A stretch of 64,000 nt of DNA from Bacillota bacterium. Lineage in GTDB: Bacteria > Bacillota > Clostridia > Lachnospirales > Lachnospiraceae. The stretch spans positions 620,001 through 684,000 of the forward strand of contig JAEVYT010000030.1 in the NCBI GenBank assembly GCA_023392615.1, given 5' to 3'. Shown piece by piece: positions 1-9,745 of this stretch (position 1 is the first letter of the stretch; each line of letters begins with the position of its first letter). The notes beneath the pieces are model-generated. The model saw nothing but the letters and a program-made list of their open reading frames with translations, had not been told where the DNA came from and did no database searches. Made by a program: the position numbers and the translations under genes.

Positions 1-1125
1 GGGATATGTACTGTTTTCTTTGTTGTGAACAATATCATTCAATATTATAAAGAAAAAGCTCAAATTGAGAATTATCTGATTGTGGTGGCATTTATTTTTC
101 GACTCCTTGATGGTAGTAAGGAGATTGTAAAATTAAATATTGATGAGATACAATCCTATACTGATTGTATTAAACAAGATTCTGATAAGTTTAATAAGTA
201 TAGAAGAAGTGCTGTTTTGCTCACTCCTAAGAAAGCCAGTGGCTCTTTGGCAGATTTGATTTTAGACTATATTCGTATGTTCACTCATATTGACTTAATT
301 ATGTATAATTCTATGTTGAGCTTTCTTCAGACTAATAAGGATACCTTAAATCGAATCTTTATGAATATAGGAATAATTGATAGTATGATAGCGGGCGCTT
401 CCTTCCGTGATTATATCGATTATTATTGTGAACCGGAGTTGATGAAAAAGGCAGAACCCTTTATTAAGGTGAGTGATTTATATCATCCGCTAATTGAATC
501 TCCGGTTGTGAATTCTATCTCAGAGGAGCGATCGGTTCTCCTTACCGGTTCCAATGCATCCGGAAAATCAACTTTTATCAAAACACTTGCAATTAATGCG
601 ATACTAGTACAGACCATATTTACATCGGTTAGTAAAAGCTATTCAGGTAGTTTTTTTAAAGTCTTTTCTTCGATGGCGTTACGGGACAATATACTTACCA
701 AAGAAAGTTACTATATTGTAGAGATTAAATCATTAAAGAGAATTTTAGATCAGGTAAATGAAGAAATACCGACGCTTTGTTTTATTGATGAAGTGTTAAG
801 AGGTACAAATACACTAGAGAGAATTGCTGCTTCTTCTAGAATACTATCCTCTCTTGCACGTAAGAATACACTTGTATTTGCTGCAACCCATGATATTGAA
901 CTCACTCATATTCTTAAAAATGATTATTCGAACTATCATTTTCAGGAACGGATTGAAGAAGATAACATTATCTTTGATTACAAGTTATATCAAGGGAAAG
1001 CGATATCAAAAAATGCAATCAAGTTATTAAATATGCTTGGTTATCCTAAAAATATTATCCGGTCTGCAGAAGATGCAGCGGAAGAATTTTTAGAAAAAGG
1101 CGAGTGGAGTATGGTGAATGATTAA
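1..1125 (+). CDS. MutS-family ATPase, C-terminal part (cut by window edge)
   Basis: The frame is open to base 1, so this is the C-terminal part of a longer protein; the GTG at 25 is probably an internal valine. Visible are a helical core and a MutS-type domain V ATPase: Walker A TGSNASGKST (544-573), Walker B with CFIDE (about 778-792), the RGTNT loop that follows it, and an ATHD switch motif. Domain V of the MutS superfamily hydrolyses ATP to drive conformational change on DNA. The protein has no visible mismatch-reading domain in this portion and its ATPase differs from the full MutS at 1825-4542, so it fits the shorter MutS-related proteins (about 600 residues, often with N-terminal membrane segments) common in Clostridia. 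Whether it acts in repair is not known. Confidence 0.85.
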   Translation, partial: GICTVFFVVNNIIQYYKEKAQIENYLIVVAFIFRLLDGSKEIVKLNIDEIQSYTDCIKQDSDKFNKYRRSAVLLTPKKASGSLADLILDYIRMFTHIDLIMYNSMLSFLQTNKDTLNRIFMNIGIIDSMIAGASFRDYIDYYCEPELMKKAEPFIKVSDLYHPLIESPVVNSISEERSVLLTGSNASGKSTFIKTLAINAILVQTIFTSVSKSYSGSFFKVFSSMALRDNILTKESYYIVEIKSLKRILDQVNEEIPTLCFIDEVLRGTNTLERIAASSRILSSLARKNTLVFAATHDIELTHILKNDYSNYHFQERIEEDNIIFDYKLYQGKAISKNAIKLLNMLGYPKNIIRSAEDAAEEFLEKGEWSMVND

Positions 1126-1136
1126 AATCATTCACC
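1113..1136 (+). terminator. Perfect 11-bp hairpin over the stop codon of the MutS-family gene
   Basis: GGTGAATGATT (1113-1123) pairs perfectly with AATCATTCACC (1126-1136) around a 2-base centre. The stop codon TAA lies inside. No strong T run follows, so termination is only probable. Confidence 0.4.
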
Positions 1137-1139
1137 TTG

Positions 1140-1175
1140 CTGGTTTGTGTCTGCGTAATCCTCGACACAAACCAG
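1140..1175 (+). terminator. Second hairpin, 12-bp perfect stem
   Basis: CTGGTTTGTGTC (1140-1151) pairs with GACACAAACCAG (1164-1175) across a 12-base loop. It follows directly on the hairpin at 1113-1136 and precedes rnhA by 80 bases. There is no T tract, so it may be a terminator, an mRNA-stabilising hairpin or an attenuator. Confidence 0.45.
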
Positions 1176-1256
1176 AGACTAAGGGAAAACGAATACAAAA
1201 TGGAAATTTTATATTAGGAAAGAACAGGATTTTGCAGGAAATTATGGAGGAATAGA

Positions 1257-1733
1257 ATGGACATTAAGATATATACCGATGGATCGGCTAGAGGAAATCC
1301 GGATGGGCCGGGCGGTTACGGAACGATACTGTTATATGTGGATTCCAAAGGCGTGACACATGAGAAGGAGTTAAGTGCGGGCTTTAAGAAGACGACAAAT
1401 AACCGTATGGAGCTTTTGGCTGCAGTGATTGGACTGGAAGCCTTGAATAAGCCATGCAATGTAGTGATTTATTCGGATTCCCAGTATCTTGTGAAAGCAT
1501 TTAATGAACATTGGATTGATGGATGGATTAAGAAGGGCTGGAAGAGAGGGAAAAATGAGCCGGTTAAAAATGTAGACCTCTGGAAAAGGCTACTCAAGGC
1601 AATGGAACCTCATACAGTTACTTATGAATGGGTGAGAGGGCATAACGGACACCCGATGAATGAGCGTTGTGATGTGCTTGCTACAACAGCAGCGGATGGA
1701 ACTGATTTACTAGACGATGTACAAACTGAATAA
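1257..1733 (+). CDS. rnhA: Ribonuclease HI
   Basis: Cleaves the RNA strand of RNA-DNA hybrids in the cytoplasm, removing primers and R-loops. The 158-residue length is typical. The catalytic carboxylates are all present: D8 in YTDGSARGNP, E52 in NRMELLAA, D74 in YSDSQY and D139 in NERCDVLA, with H129 in the RGHNG loop. The basic handle segment WIKKGWKRGKNEPVKN is kept, which marks the HI type that binds hybrids without an extra HBD domain. ATG at 1257 is preceded by GGAGG at 1246-1250 with good spacing. It sits upstream of mutS but mutS has its own promoter. Confidence 0.97.
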   Translation: MDIKIYTDGSARGNPDGPGGYGTILLYVDSKGVTHEKELSAGFKKTTNNRMELLAAVIGLEALNKPCNVVIYSDSQYLVKAFNEHWIDGWIKKGWKRGKNEPVKNVDLWKRLLKAMEPHTVTYEWVRGHNGHPMNERCDVLATTAADGTDLLDDVQTE

Positions 1734-1754
1734 TGAAATAAACGATTCAAACCG

Positions 1755-1782
1755 TTGCAATCAATTATCTTTATGATATAAT
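1755..1782 (+). promoter_or_regulatory. Predicted sigma-A promoter for mutS-mutL
   Basis: TTGCAA (1755-1760), a 16-base spacer and a consensus TATAAT (1777-1782) lie 43 bases upstream of the mutS start. Confidence 0.7.
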
Positions 1783-1824
1783 TGTAATGGTTTTGTTTAT
1801 TATACAAAGGAAAGGAAATTCACC

Positions 1825-4542
1825 ATGACTCAATTAACCCCACTTATGCAGCAATATTTGCAAATCAAGGAGCAATATAAGGACTGTATATTGTTTTACC
1901 GATTGGGTGATTTTTACGAGATGTTCTTTGAAGATGCCCATACCTGTTCTAAGGAGTTAGAGATTGCGTTAACAGGAAAAAGTATCGGGCAGGAAGAACG
2001 TGCTCCAATGTGCGGTGTTCCTTTTCATGCGGTGGAAGGATATTTAAGTAAATTAGTTAGTAGAGGGTATCGTGTTGCGATCTGCGAGCAGGTGGAAGAC
2101 CCCAAGCAAACAAAGGGAATTGTAAAGCGTGAAGTTGTACGTATTGTAACACCCGGAACGAATTTAAATACACAGGTATTGGATGAAACAAAGAATAATT
2201 ATTTGATGGCAGTTGTACATACTACGAATGCCTATGGGATATCAATCGTTGATATTACAACAGGAGATTATTATGTAACAGAGGTGGATACGGAACGTAA
2301 GTTGATGGATGAGATCTATAAATGGTCTCCATCAGAGATAATCTGTAATGACACCTTTTTTGTATCGGGAATAAATATCGATGCATTAAAGAATATCAGT
2401 AATTTGACCCTATCTCCAATTGAGCCCTGGTATTTTGATGATGAATTATGTGTTAGAGCCTTAAAAGAGCATTTTAATGTAGGAACACTGGATGGTCTAG
2501 GTCTAAAGGATTATTCCATCGGGGTGATAGCGGCAGGCTGCGTTATGCAGTTTTTACGTGAGACACAGAAGAATTCATTATCCCATATCACAAAGTTAAC
2601 CCCTTATACTTATGAAAAATATATGCTGCTTGACAGCTCGACGGTTCGTAATCTGGAATTATCAGAGACGATGAGAGAGAAAATGAAGAAGGGTTCCTTG
2701 CTCTGGGTTTTAGATAAAACCAAAACAGCCATGGGTGCACGACTTCTCAGAAGCTATATGGAGCAGCCATTAATCGATTTTGATATGATTAACCAGAGGT
2801 TGGATGCAGTGAATCAGCTAAAGGATAATATGATCACCAGGGAGGAGATAAGAGAATATCTGAATCCGATCTATGATCTGGAACGCCTTATGAGTAAAAT
2901 CAGTTATAAAAGTGCGAATCCGAGGGATTTAATTTCATTTCGTTCTTCGTTATCAATGTTACCGCATATCAAATTCTTAATGCAGAATTTTGAAGCTGCT
3001 TTATTGCAGGATATTTATGAAGAACTTGATCCATTAGAGGATATATTTGAATTGATTGATAAGGCGATTGAGGATGAGCCTCCATTAACAGTAAAAGAAG
3101 GCGGAATTATCAAGGAAGGCTATCACGAAGAGGTAGACCGTTTGCGAAAGGCCAAGACGGAAGGTAAGGATTGGCTGATGGAGCTTGAGTCAAAGGAACG
3201 AGAGGCAACCGGTATTAAAAATCTAAAGATTAAGTATAACCGTGTGTTTGGTTACTATCTTGAGGTTACGAATTCCTATCAAAATCTCGTACCGGAGAAC
3301 TGGGTCAGAAAACAAACTCTGGCAAATGCAGAGCGCTATACCACGCCTGAATTAAAGGAACTAGAAGATATTATTCTCGGTGCAGAGGACAAGTTGTTTT
3401 CCTTGGAATATAATTTGTTTAGTGAAATCAGAGATCAGATAGCACTAGAAGTAAAGCGAATTCAACAATCCGCCAAAGCGATAGCAAGAATTGACGTATT
3501 TGCATCTCTAGCATTGGTGGCGGAGCAGAATAATTTTGTGAAACCGAATATGAATACAAGTGGTGCAATTCATATCAAAAATGGTAGACATCCGGTTGTG
3601 GAACGAATGATTTCCCATGATATGTTTGTATCTAATGATACATTATTAGATAATAAGCAGAATCGAGTGTCGATTATCACCGGTCCTAATATGGCGGGAA
3701 AGTCTACCTATATGCGTCAAACGGCTTTGATTGTATTGATGGCACAGCTGGGCAGCTATGTTCCGGCGGATTCGGCAGAGATTGGAATTGTGGATCGTAT
3801 CTTTACACGAGTAGGAGCATCCGATGATTTGGCAAGCGGACAAAGTACATTCATGGTGGAAATGACAGAGGTTGCAAATATTCTCCGCAATGCAACAAAA
3901 AACAGTTTGTTAATTCTTGATGAAATCGGAAGAGGTACCAGTACTTTTGATGGCTTGAGCATAGCGTGGGCTGTGGTAGAGCATATCGCAAACAACTCTA
4001 TTCTTGGAGCAAAGACTTTATTTGCTACACATTATCATGAGCTGACAGAGCTAGAGGGACGACTTGAAGGCGTGAATAATTATTGTATTGCCGTTAAAGA
4101 ACAGGGAGAAGATATCGTCTTCTTACGTAAAATTGTTAAGGGCGGTGCGGATAAGAGCTATGGTATTCAGGTTGCGAAGCTTGCCGGTGTGCCGAGTACC
4201 GTATTAAAAAGAGCATCAGAAATAGTACTTGAACTATCCGGTAATGATTTGGCGCTGAAAGCTAGAAATGTAGCGGTTCCTGAGGCTGCTGCAACACAGG
4301 AAGAACTCTTACAGGAAGCACTCGATCTGGAAGAGTTATTGGCAGAACCCGATAAGCAATTTATGGCGGAAGGGAAAAAAGGAAGAAAATCAAAGGATAT
4401 GAATCAATTTTCCCTATTCTCTGTTTGTGACAATGAGGATATTATCGGAGAACTTCGCGATATGGATATCGCAAATCTCACTCCGATCGATGCAATGAAT
4501 AAATTATATCAGATTCAAAAGAAGATTAAGGATCGAATCTAG
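1825..4542 (+). CDS. mutS: DNA mismatch repair protein MutS
   Basis: Recognises mismatches and small loops and recruits MutL. Full-length at 905 residues. The N-terminal domain holds the mismatch-reading Phe-x-Glu motif (F30-Y31-E32 in GDFYEMF). Connector, lever and clamp domains follow, then the domain V ATPase with Walker A GPNMAGKST near residues 620-628, Walker B with DEIGRGTSTFDG near 699, and the ATHYHEL switch. The C terminus carries the TPIDAMNKLYQIQKK helix-turn-helix dimer segment. The Asn/Lys-containing stretch around 850 is a flexible tail. mutL begins 22 bases downstream, so both are co-transcribed from the promoter at 1755. Start ATG 1825 has an AAAGGAAAGG ribosome site. Confidence 0.98.
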   Translation: MTQLTPLMQQYLQIKEQYKDCILFYRLGDFYEMFFEDAHTCSKELEIALTGKSIGQEERAPMCGVPFHAVEGYLSKLVSRGYRVAICEQVEDPKQTKGIVKREVVRIVTPGTNLNTQVLDETKNNYLMAVVHTTNAYGISIVDITTGDYYVTEVDTERKLMDEIYKWSPSEIICNDTFFVSGINIDALKNISNLTLSPIEPWYFDDELCVRALKEHFNVGTLDGLGLKDYSIGVIAAGCVMQFLRETQKNSLSHITKLTPYTYEKYMLLDSSTVRNLELSETMREKMKKGSLLWVLDKTKTAMGARLLRSYMEQPLIDFDMINQRLDAVNQLKDNMITREEIREYLNPIYDLERLMSKISYKSANPRDLISFRSSLSMLPHIKFLMQNFEAALLQDIYEELDPLEDIFELIDKAIEDEPPLTVKEGGIIKEGYHEEVDRLRKAKTEGKDWLMELESKEREATGIKNLKIKYNRVFGYYLEVTNSYQNLVPENWVRKQTLANAERYTTPELKELEDIILGAEDKLFSLEYNLFSEIRDQIALEVKRIQQSAKAIARIDVFASLALVAEQNNFVKPNMNTSGAIHIKNGRHPVVERMISHDMFVSNDTLLDNKQNRVSIITGPNMAGKSTYMRQTALIVLMAQLGSYVPADSAEIGIVDRIFTRVGASDDLASGQSTFMVEMTEVANILRNATKNSLLILDEIGRGTSTFDGLSIAWAVVEHIANNSILGAKTLFATHYHELTELEGRLEGVNNYCIAVKEQGEDIVFLRKIVKGGADKSYGIQVAKLAGVPSTVLKRASEIVLELSGNDLALKARNVAVPEAAATQEELLQEALDLEELLAEPDKQFMAEGKKGRKSKDMNQFSLFSVCDNEDIIGELRDMDIANLTPIDAMNKLYQIQKKIKDRI

Positions 4543-4564
4543 AGATACCAGTTAGGAGGAAACC

Positions 4565-6724
4565 ATGCCGCACATTCATGTACTGGATGATGCCACGATT
4601 AATCAGATTGCTGCCGGTGAAGTGGTTGAACGCCCAAGCGCAGTTGTAAAGGAATTGATTGAAAATGCAATGGATGCCGGAGCAACAGCTATTACAGCAG
4701 AGATTAAAGAAGGTGGGTTAAGTTTTATACGAATTACTGATAACGGTGGTGGAATAGCAAAGGAGGATATCCCGGTTGCATTTCTTCGTCATGCAACCAG
4801 TAAGATAAAATCTGCACAGGATTTACTATCGGTCATGAGCCTTGGATTTCGAGGGGAAGCATTATCAAGTATATCTGCTGTTGCACAGGTGGAGTTAATT
4901 ACAAAAACCCCCTCTGCGTTGAATGGTTTCCGCTATGTGATCGAGGGGGGTGAGGAAAAATCCTTCGAAGAGATAGGCAGTCCCGGTGGAACAACGATTA
5001 TCGTTCGTAATTTATTCTATAACACACCTGCCAGAAGAAAGTTCTTAAAATCGCCGACTACCGAGGGAGGTTATATCAGTGATTTAATGGAGCGTCTAAT
5101 GGTGTCCCATCCCGGTGTATCCTTTAAATATATTGTCAATAATCAAGTTAAGCTTCAATCATCAGGGAATAATAATAGTAAGGACATTCTGTATAATGTA
5201 TATGGCAGAGACATTACGAAGGAACTCCTACCGATTGATTTTGGTACCCAGAACTTTAAAATAACCGGTTTTATCGGTAAGCCGGTAATTAACCGTGGGA
5301 ATCGTAATTTTGAAAATTATTTCATTAACGGAAGATATATAAAAAGTAATGTAATCACCAGGGCAATTGAAGAAGCATATAAGCCCTTTATGATGCAGCA
5401 TAAATATCCGTTTACCTCTTTGTATTTTGAGATTGCTCCGGAATTAATCGATGTGAATGTTCATCCTCAGAAGATGGAGATTCGCCTTAAAAACAGTGAA
5501 GAGGTATATCAATTCACCATTGAGGCGATCAAAACGACGCTCTCCGGCAAAGAGATGATACCAAAAGTGGTTTTAACACCACAGGAAAAGGTGATCCCCA
5601 AAGCGGTAGCGATCCCGGAGCCGTTTGAAGTAAACCGTAGGAAAGTGATGCAAGCCAAGGCTTCATCCCCGGCGGATGCGAATGAATTTTTAAAGAAAAT
5701 TACATCCTTTCAAACAGATTTGATTGATCCCAAGCCTATATCCGAGAATCAGTTGAAAGAGACAAATGATTATAGCGTAATAAAATCAAATCCAGTAAAA
5801 AATACTTTAGAAAATAATAATTATGATCCACATACAGAATCAATAAGAGAGAGCAAAGAAAATCGAGTGGATATTAAGAATTTCAATGATAAAGATAGTG
5901 ATAACATAGTAATCAATCTTGATAATACAAAAGTGTTTGATCATAAGTTTGATATTTCAAATATAAGTCAACATGAAAAACAGATCGCTTATCCTAATAT
6001 AGAACAAGAAGATAAACACTCTATTGCCCCGGAAGTTGAGAAAGAAGAATTACCAACTCCCCAAATTCAAGTATCTGAGCAGATGAATATGTTCCGGGAT
6101 GAACCACAAAGTGAAGCTCCTTTCCTCTCGAAAAAGGCACTGGAAGAGCACCGCATTATCGGACAGATATTCTCAACCTATTGGCTGGTAGAATACAAGA
6201 AGGAATTATATATTATTGACCAACATGCCGCTCATGAAAAAGTGCTGTATGAGAGAATAGTAGCTGCTGCGAGCGCGAAGACCTTTCATTCCCAGCAATT
6301 ATTACCTCCCATTGTACTATCACTTACGATGCGAGAACAGCAGGTGCTGAACAAGCATGAAGAAGTGTTGGAGAGTCTTGGCTATGAGTTTGAGTATTTT
6401 GGAGGAAATGAATTCTCTGTTCGTGCCGTACCAAGTGATTTGTACGGAATATCAGAGAAAGAGCTGCTTTTAGAATTTATAGATGAGTTGGCTGAGGATA
6501 CCACCATCTCAGTAACGAATTCAACCGCGGTATTAGAACGAGTGGCTTCTTTGTCTTGCAAGGCAGCAGTAAAGGCGAACCATACATTTTCTACAATAGA
6601 AGCCTCTGAATTGATTAAGGAGCTTTTGACACTGGATAATCCTTATCACTGTCCTCATGGGAGACCGGTTATCGTCTCCATGAGTCAATCCGAGCTAGAA
6701 CGTAAATTCATGCGTATCTTATAA
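4565..6724 (+). CDS. mutL: DNA mismatch repair protein MutL (endonuclease type)
   Basis: Matchmaker between MutS and downstream repair. The N-terminal GHKL ATPase shows E33-N34 (LIENAMDAGA), DNGGGI and GFRGEAL. The C-terminal domain carries DQHAAHE at residues 552-558 followed by the second Glu four residues later, i.e. the DQHA(X)2E(X)4E endonuclease motif, and CPHGRP at 696-701, both hallmarks of MutL proteins that nick DNA themselves. This agrees with the lack of MutH in such bacteria. Between the domains lies a long linker (about residues 340-530) rich in Asn, Asp, Glu and Lys, which is longer than in many homologues and makes the protein 719 residues. ATG 4565 has TAGGAGG upstream. Confidence 0.98.
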   Translation: MPHIHVLDDATINQIAAGEVVERPSAVVKELIENAMDAGATAITAEIKEGGLSFIRITDNGGGIAKEDIPVAFLRHATSKIKSAQDLLSVMSLGFRGEALSSISAVAQVELITKTPSALNGFRYVIEGGEEKSFEEIGSPGGTTIIVRNLFYNTPARRKFLKSPTTEGGYISDLMERLMVSHPGVSFKYIVNNQVKLQSSGNNNSKDILYNVYGRDITKELLPIDFGTQNFKITGFIGKPVINRGNRNFENYFINGRYIKSNVITRAIEEAYKPFMMQHKYPFTSLYFEIAPELIDVNVHPQKMEIRLKNSEEVYQFTIEAIKTTLSGKEMIPKVVLTPQEKVIPKAVAIPEPFEVNRRKVMQAKASSPADANEFLKKITSFQTDLIDPKPISENQLKETNDYSVIKSNPVKNTLENNNYDPHTESIRESKENRVDIKNFNDKDSDNIVINLDNTKVFDHKFDISNISQHEKQIAYPNIEQEDKHSIAPEVEKEELPTPQIQVSEQMNMFRDEPQSEAPFLSKKALEEHRIIGQIFSTYWLVEYKKELYIIDQHAAHEKVLYERIVAAASAKTFHSQQLLPPIVLSLTMREQQVLNKHEEVLESLGYEFEYFGGNEFSVRAVPSDLYGISEKELLLEFIDELAEDTTISVTNSTAVLERVASLSCKAAVKANHTFSTIEASELIKELLTLDNPYHCPHGRPVIVSMSQSELERKFMRIL

Positions 6725-6835
6725 CTGAGATTAATTCGTATTTGTATAAAAAACCAAGAAATAAATATTATAACCGATTTTAACACCTATTCAAATAGAC
6801 AACTAAGAAACTATAGTTTTATAGAGAGGAAAACC

Positions 6836-7780
6836 ATGAATTACAGACCTTTAATTATCTTGACAGGACCTACTTCTGTGGGGAAGACCCAGTTATCCCT
6901 CGCACTTGCGAAAAGAGTGAATGGTGAGATTGTATCGGCAGACTCCATGCAGGTATATAAGAATATGGATATCGGTACAGCCAAGATTATGCCAGAGGAA
7001 ATGGATGGCGTTCCTCATTATTTAATTGATGAATTTGAGCCGGACGAAGAATTTAATGTCGTAAAATTTGCGCAACTGGCAAAACAATATATCCAACAAA
7101 TCTATGATAAGAACAAGATTCCGATTCTGGTCGGCGGTACCGGCTTCTATATTCAAGCAGTTCTGTATGATATAGATTTTACAGAAAATGATTCAGATCA
7201 TTCGTACCGTACCGAGCTTGAAGCGTTACATCAAGAGCACGGATTCCTGTATTTGTATGAGATGTTAAAAAAGATAGACCCGGAGAGTGCCGAGACGATT
7301 CATCCGAATAACACAAAAAGAGTTATTCGAGCGTTGGAATTTGCACGTCAGACTGGTGATAAAATATCGGAGCATAACAAGGAACAGAGAGAGAAGCAGT
7401 CGCCTTATCAATATTGCTACTTCGTTTTAAACAAAGATAGAGCAAAGCTATACGAAACGATTAATCTCAGAGTAGATAAGATGATTGATGACGGGCTGGT
7501 GGAGGAAGTAAAAATCCTTGCTAAAAAGGGTTATACGAAAGATATGGTCTCCATGCAGGGGATTGGCTATAAAGAAATCTTATCTTATCTGGATGGAGAA
7601 TATTCTTTAGAAGATGCAATTGACATCTTAAAGCGAGATACGAGACATTTTGCGAAACGACAAATTACGTGGTTTAAACGAGAGAAAGAGGTAACCTGGG
7701 TAAATAAGGATGATTTTTCCGCTGAAACGGAAGTGCTAGAATATATGATGACTTGCCTAAAAGAGAAAAATGTGCTTTAA
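6836..7780 (+). CDS. miaA: tRNA dimethylallyltransferase
   Basis: Transfers a dimethylallyl group to N6 of A37 in tRNAs reading UNN codons, which supports translational fidelity. The P-loop GPTSVGKT spans residues 11-18, the DSMQVY motif (catalytic D36) follows, and GGTGFYIQA and the C-terminal MQGIGYKE motif are present. At 314 residues it is standard length. It follows mutL by 111 bases, the usual mutS-mutL-miaA order in Firmicutes; hfq, often the next gene, is absent here. SD AGAGAGG precedes ATG 6836. Confidence 0.97.
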   Translation: MNYRPLIILTGPTSVGKTQLSLALAKRVNGEIVSADSMQVYKNMDIGTAKIMPEEMDGVPHYLIDEFEPDEEFNVVKFAQLAKQYIQQIYDKNKIPILVGGTGFYIQAVLYDIDFTENDSDHSYRTELEALHQEHGFLYLYEMLKKIDPESAETIHPNNTKRVIRALEFARQTGDKISEHNKEQREKQSPYQYCYFVLNKDRAKLYETINLRVDKMIDDGLVEEVKILAKKGYTKDMVSMQGIGYKEILSYLDGEYSLEDAIDILKRDTRHFAKRQITWFKREKEVTWVNKDDFSAETEVLEYMMTCLKEKNVL

Positions 7781-7824
7781 TAACCATAATATTGTTATGT
7801 AAACTAATGACGGAGGATAAAATC

Positions 7825-9114
7825 TTGGATAATATATATTTAAAAGAAACCTATATGGGTTTAGGGATTGACCCAAAGGTCTTATCTTATTGTGAACAGA
7901 TAGAACGCGATTTGGAAGAACGATTTAAAGTGATAGATAAAACGGCTGAGATTAATCAGATGAAGGTATTAAAGGCTATGCAAGACAATCGTTTAAGTGA
8001 TGTACATTTTGCTGCGACTACAGGATATGGCTACAACGATTTAGGAAGAGATACATTAGAGAAGGTGTATGCGGATGTTTTTAAAACAGAAGATGCGCTT
8101 GTAAGACCTCAGTTGATTAGCGGAACGCATGCGTTAACGATTGCATTATCCGGAAATTTAAGACCGGGAGATGAAATTCTTTCACCGGTTGGTAAGCCTT
8201 ATGATACGTTAGAAGGTGTAATCGGTATCACTCCAGCTAAGGGTTCCCTTGCTGAATATGGTATCACTTACGCTCAGGTGGATCTTTTGGAGGACGGAGG
8301 ATTTGACTGGGATGGAATTAAAGCATCGATAAATGAAAGAACGAAGTTGGTTACAATACAGCGTTCAAAAGGCTATGCAAGCAGACCTACCTTATCCGTT
8401 AAGAGAATTGGTGAGTTGATTGAATTTGTTAAGAAGATAAAACCGGAAGTGATCTGCATGGTAGATAATTGTTACGGAGAATTTGTAGATATAACTGAAC
8501 CAACTCAGGTGGGAGCAGATCTATGCGTTGGTTCACTAATCAAGAATCCGGGAGGTGGACTTGCACCGATTGGAGGCTATATTGTTGGTAAGAAAGAATA
8601 TGTAGAGAATGCATCTTATCGACTAACGGCTCCGGGTCTTGGGAAAGAGGTTGGTGCTACATTGGGCTTAAATGCACCATTGTTTCAAGGGTTTTTCCTT
8701 GCACCGCAAGTCGTGTCCGGTGCAATAAAGGGTGCGATTTATGCAGCAAATATCTATGAAAAACTAGGGTATCCTGTTCATCCGAATTCTAGTGAGGATC
8801 GTTTTGATATTATCCAGGCAGTAACCCTAAATTCACCAGAAGCGGTGATCGCATTCTGTAAAGGGGTACAAGCAGCTGCCCCGGTTGATAGCTATGTTAC
8901 TCCGGAGCCATGGGCGATGCCTGGATATACCTGTGATGTAATTATGGCGGCGGGAGCATTTGTACAGGGGTCCTCCATCGAACTATCTGCCGATGCACCG
9001 ATTAAGCCACCGTATACTGTGTTCTTCCAGGGAGGATTAACTTGGCACCATGCAAAATTTGGAATTTTAATGTCGCTACAAAAGTTATTTGAAGAAGGAA
9101 TCGTTAAGCTGTAA
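7825..9114 (+). CDS. Methionine gamma-lyase family PLP enzyme (YnbB-like)
   Basis: A member of the Met_gamma_lyase family (PF06838 type), once labelled aluminium resistance protein and related to B. subtilis YnbB; a PLP-dependent fold type I enzyme whose true substrate is not settled. Motifs seen: FAATTGYGYND near the N terminus, RPQLISGTHA, VDNCYGEF and the probable PLP-lysine segment GSLIKNPGGG. The longest frame starts at 7753 inside miaA, but a GGAGG at 7812-7816 sits 8 bases before TTG 7825, which gives 429 residues, the family length; I therefore choose the TTG. In Firmicutes this gene commonly follows the mutSL-miaA region. Confidence 0.88.
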   Translation: MDNIYLKETYMGLGIDPKVLSYCEQIERDLEERFKVIDKTAEINQMKVLKAMQDNRLSDVHFAATTGYGYNDLGRDTLEKVYADVFKTEDALVRPQLISGTHALTIALSGNLRPGDEILSPVGKPYDTLEGVIGITPAKGSLAEYGITYAQVDLLEDGGFDWDGIKASINERTKLVTIQRSKGYASRPTLSVKRIGELIEFVKKIKPEVICMVDNCYGEFVDITEPTQVGADLCVGSLIKNPGGGLAPIGGYIVGKKEYVENASYRLTAPGLGKEVGATLGLNAPLFQGFFLAPQVVSGAIKGAIYAANIYEKLGYPVHPNSSEDRFDIIQAVTLNSPEAVIAFCKGVQAAAPVDSYVTPEPWAMPGYTCDVIMAAGAFVQGSSIELSADAPIKPPYTVFFQGGLTWHHAKFGILMSLQKLFEEGIVKL

Positions 9115-9150
9115 AGTGATTTGTGTGAAATTTCTACCGCTTAAAAGTCC

Positions 9151-9196
9151 ATACCATATATTGATGAAAGTACCGTAATTAATATAGATATGGTAT
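9151..9196 (+). repeat. 9-bp inverted repeat after the PLP enzyme gene
   Basis: ATACCATAT (9151-9159) and ATATGGTAT (9188-9196) are perfect complements over a 28-base loop in the gap before the DUF4321 gene. No T run follows, so a role as terminator is doubtful. Confidence 0.25.
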
Positions 9197-9386
9197 TGTG
9201 ATTAAAATAAAAGGCGAATTATGGGACTAAATTCTGATATATTATACGGGATAAAAAATAGTTTCAAGTATACAAATTTATCTCATTATGGTAAAATGTT
9301 ATATAATTATGATATAATATGAAATGTGTATGAATTCTTTGACTAAAATTCTTAGTTTAAAGAAGGACACGAAAGGGGACAAACAT

Positions 9387-9668
9387 ATGGCCAAAATGTC
9401 AAAGACATTAGGGAAAAACTATTGGGCTTTGTTTCTTTTGTTGTTACTTGGTATCGTAGTAGGCGGCTTTTTGGGATATTTGGCAAGAGATGTGGAAGCG
9501 TTGTCGTGGTTGAATTATGGAAAACAATTCTCCATAGGAGGAGCTAAAAACAAGGTTATGACCTTAGATTTGGCGATTTTAGTTCTACATTTCGGACTTC
9601 AGATTAAAATTACCATAGGGAGTGTAATCGGTGCTATTGCAGCCGTTTTCATTTATAAAAAGCTATAA
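9387..9668 (+). CDS. DUF4321 small membrane protein
   Basis: A 93-residue protein with two hydrophobic segments: one right after the basic N terminus (ALFLLLLLGIVVGGFLGYLA) and one at the C terminus (IGSVIGAIAAVFIYKKL). The pattern, including LDLAILVLHFGLQIKI before the last helix, matches the DUF4321 family, conserved in Clostridia and usually next to radC-mreB. Function unknown; proximity to the shape genes hints at an envelope role. The longer frame from 9324 lacks a ribosome site, while ATG 9387 is preceded by AAAGGGG, so the shorter form is chosen. Confidence 0.8.
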   Translation: MAKMSKTLGKNYWALFLLLLLGIVVGGFLGYLARDVEALSWLNYGKQFSIGGAKNKVMTLDLAILVLHFGLQIKITIGSVIGAIAAVFIYKKL

Positions 9669-9745
9669 TTTAAAATGCATAGCATACTGACACTTGGTTC
9701 TATCATCTAACTGATTTCTTGGAGAGAAAAAAGTGGAGGATGAAC

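Noticed and set aside
7753..7824. Longer N terminus of the PLP enzyme overlapping miaA
   Set aside because: TTG 7825 has a perfect ribosome site and gives the family length; the extra residues look like read-through of miaA sequence.
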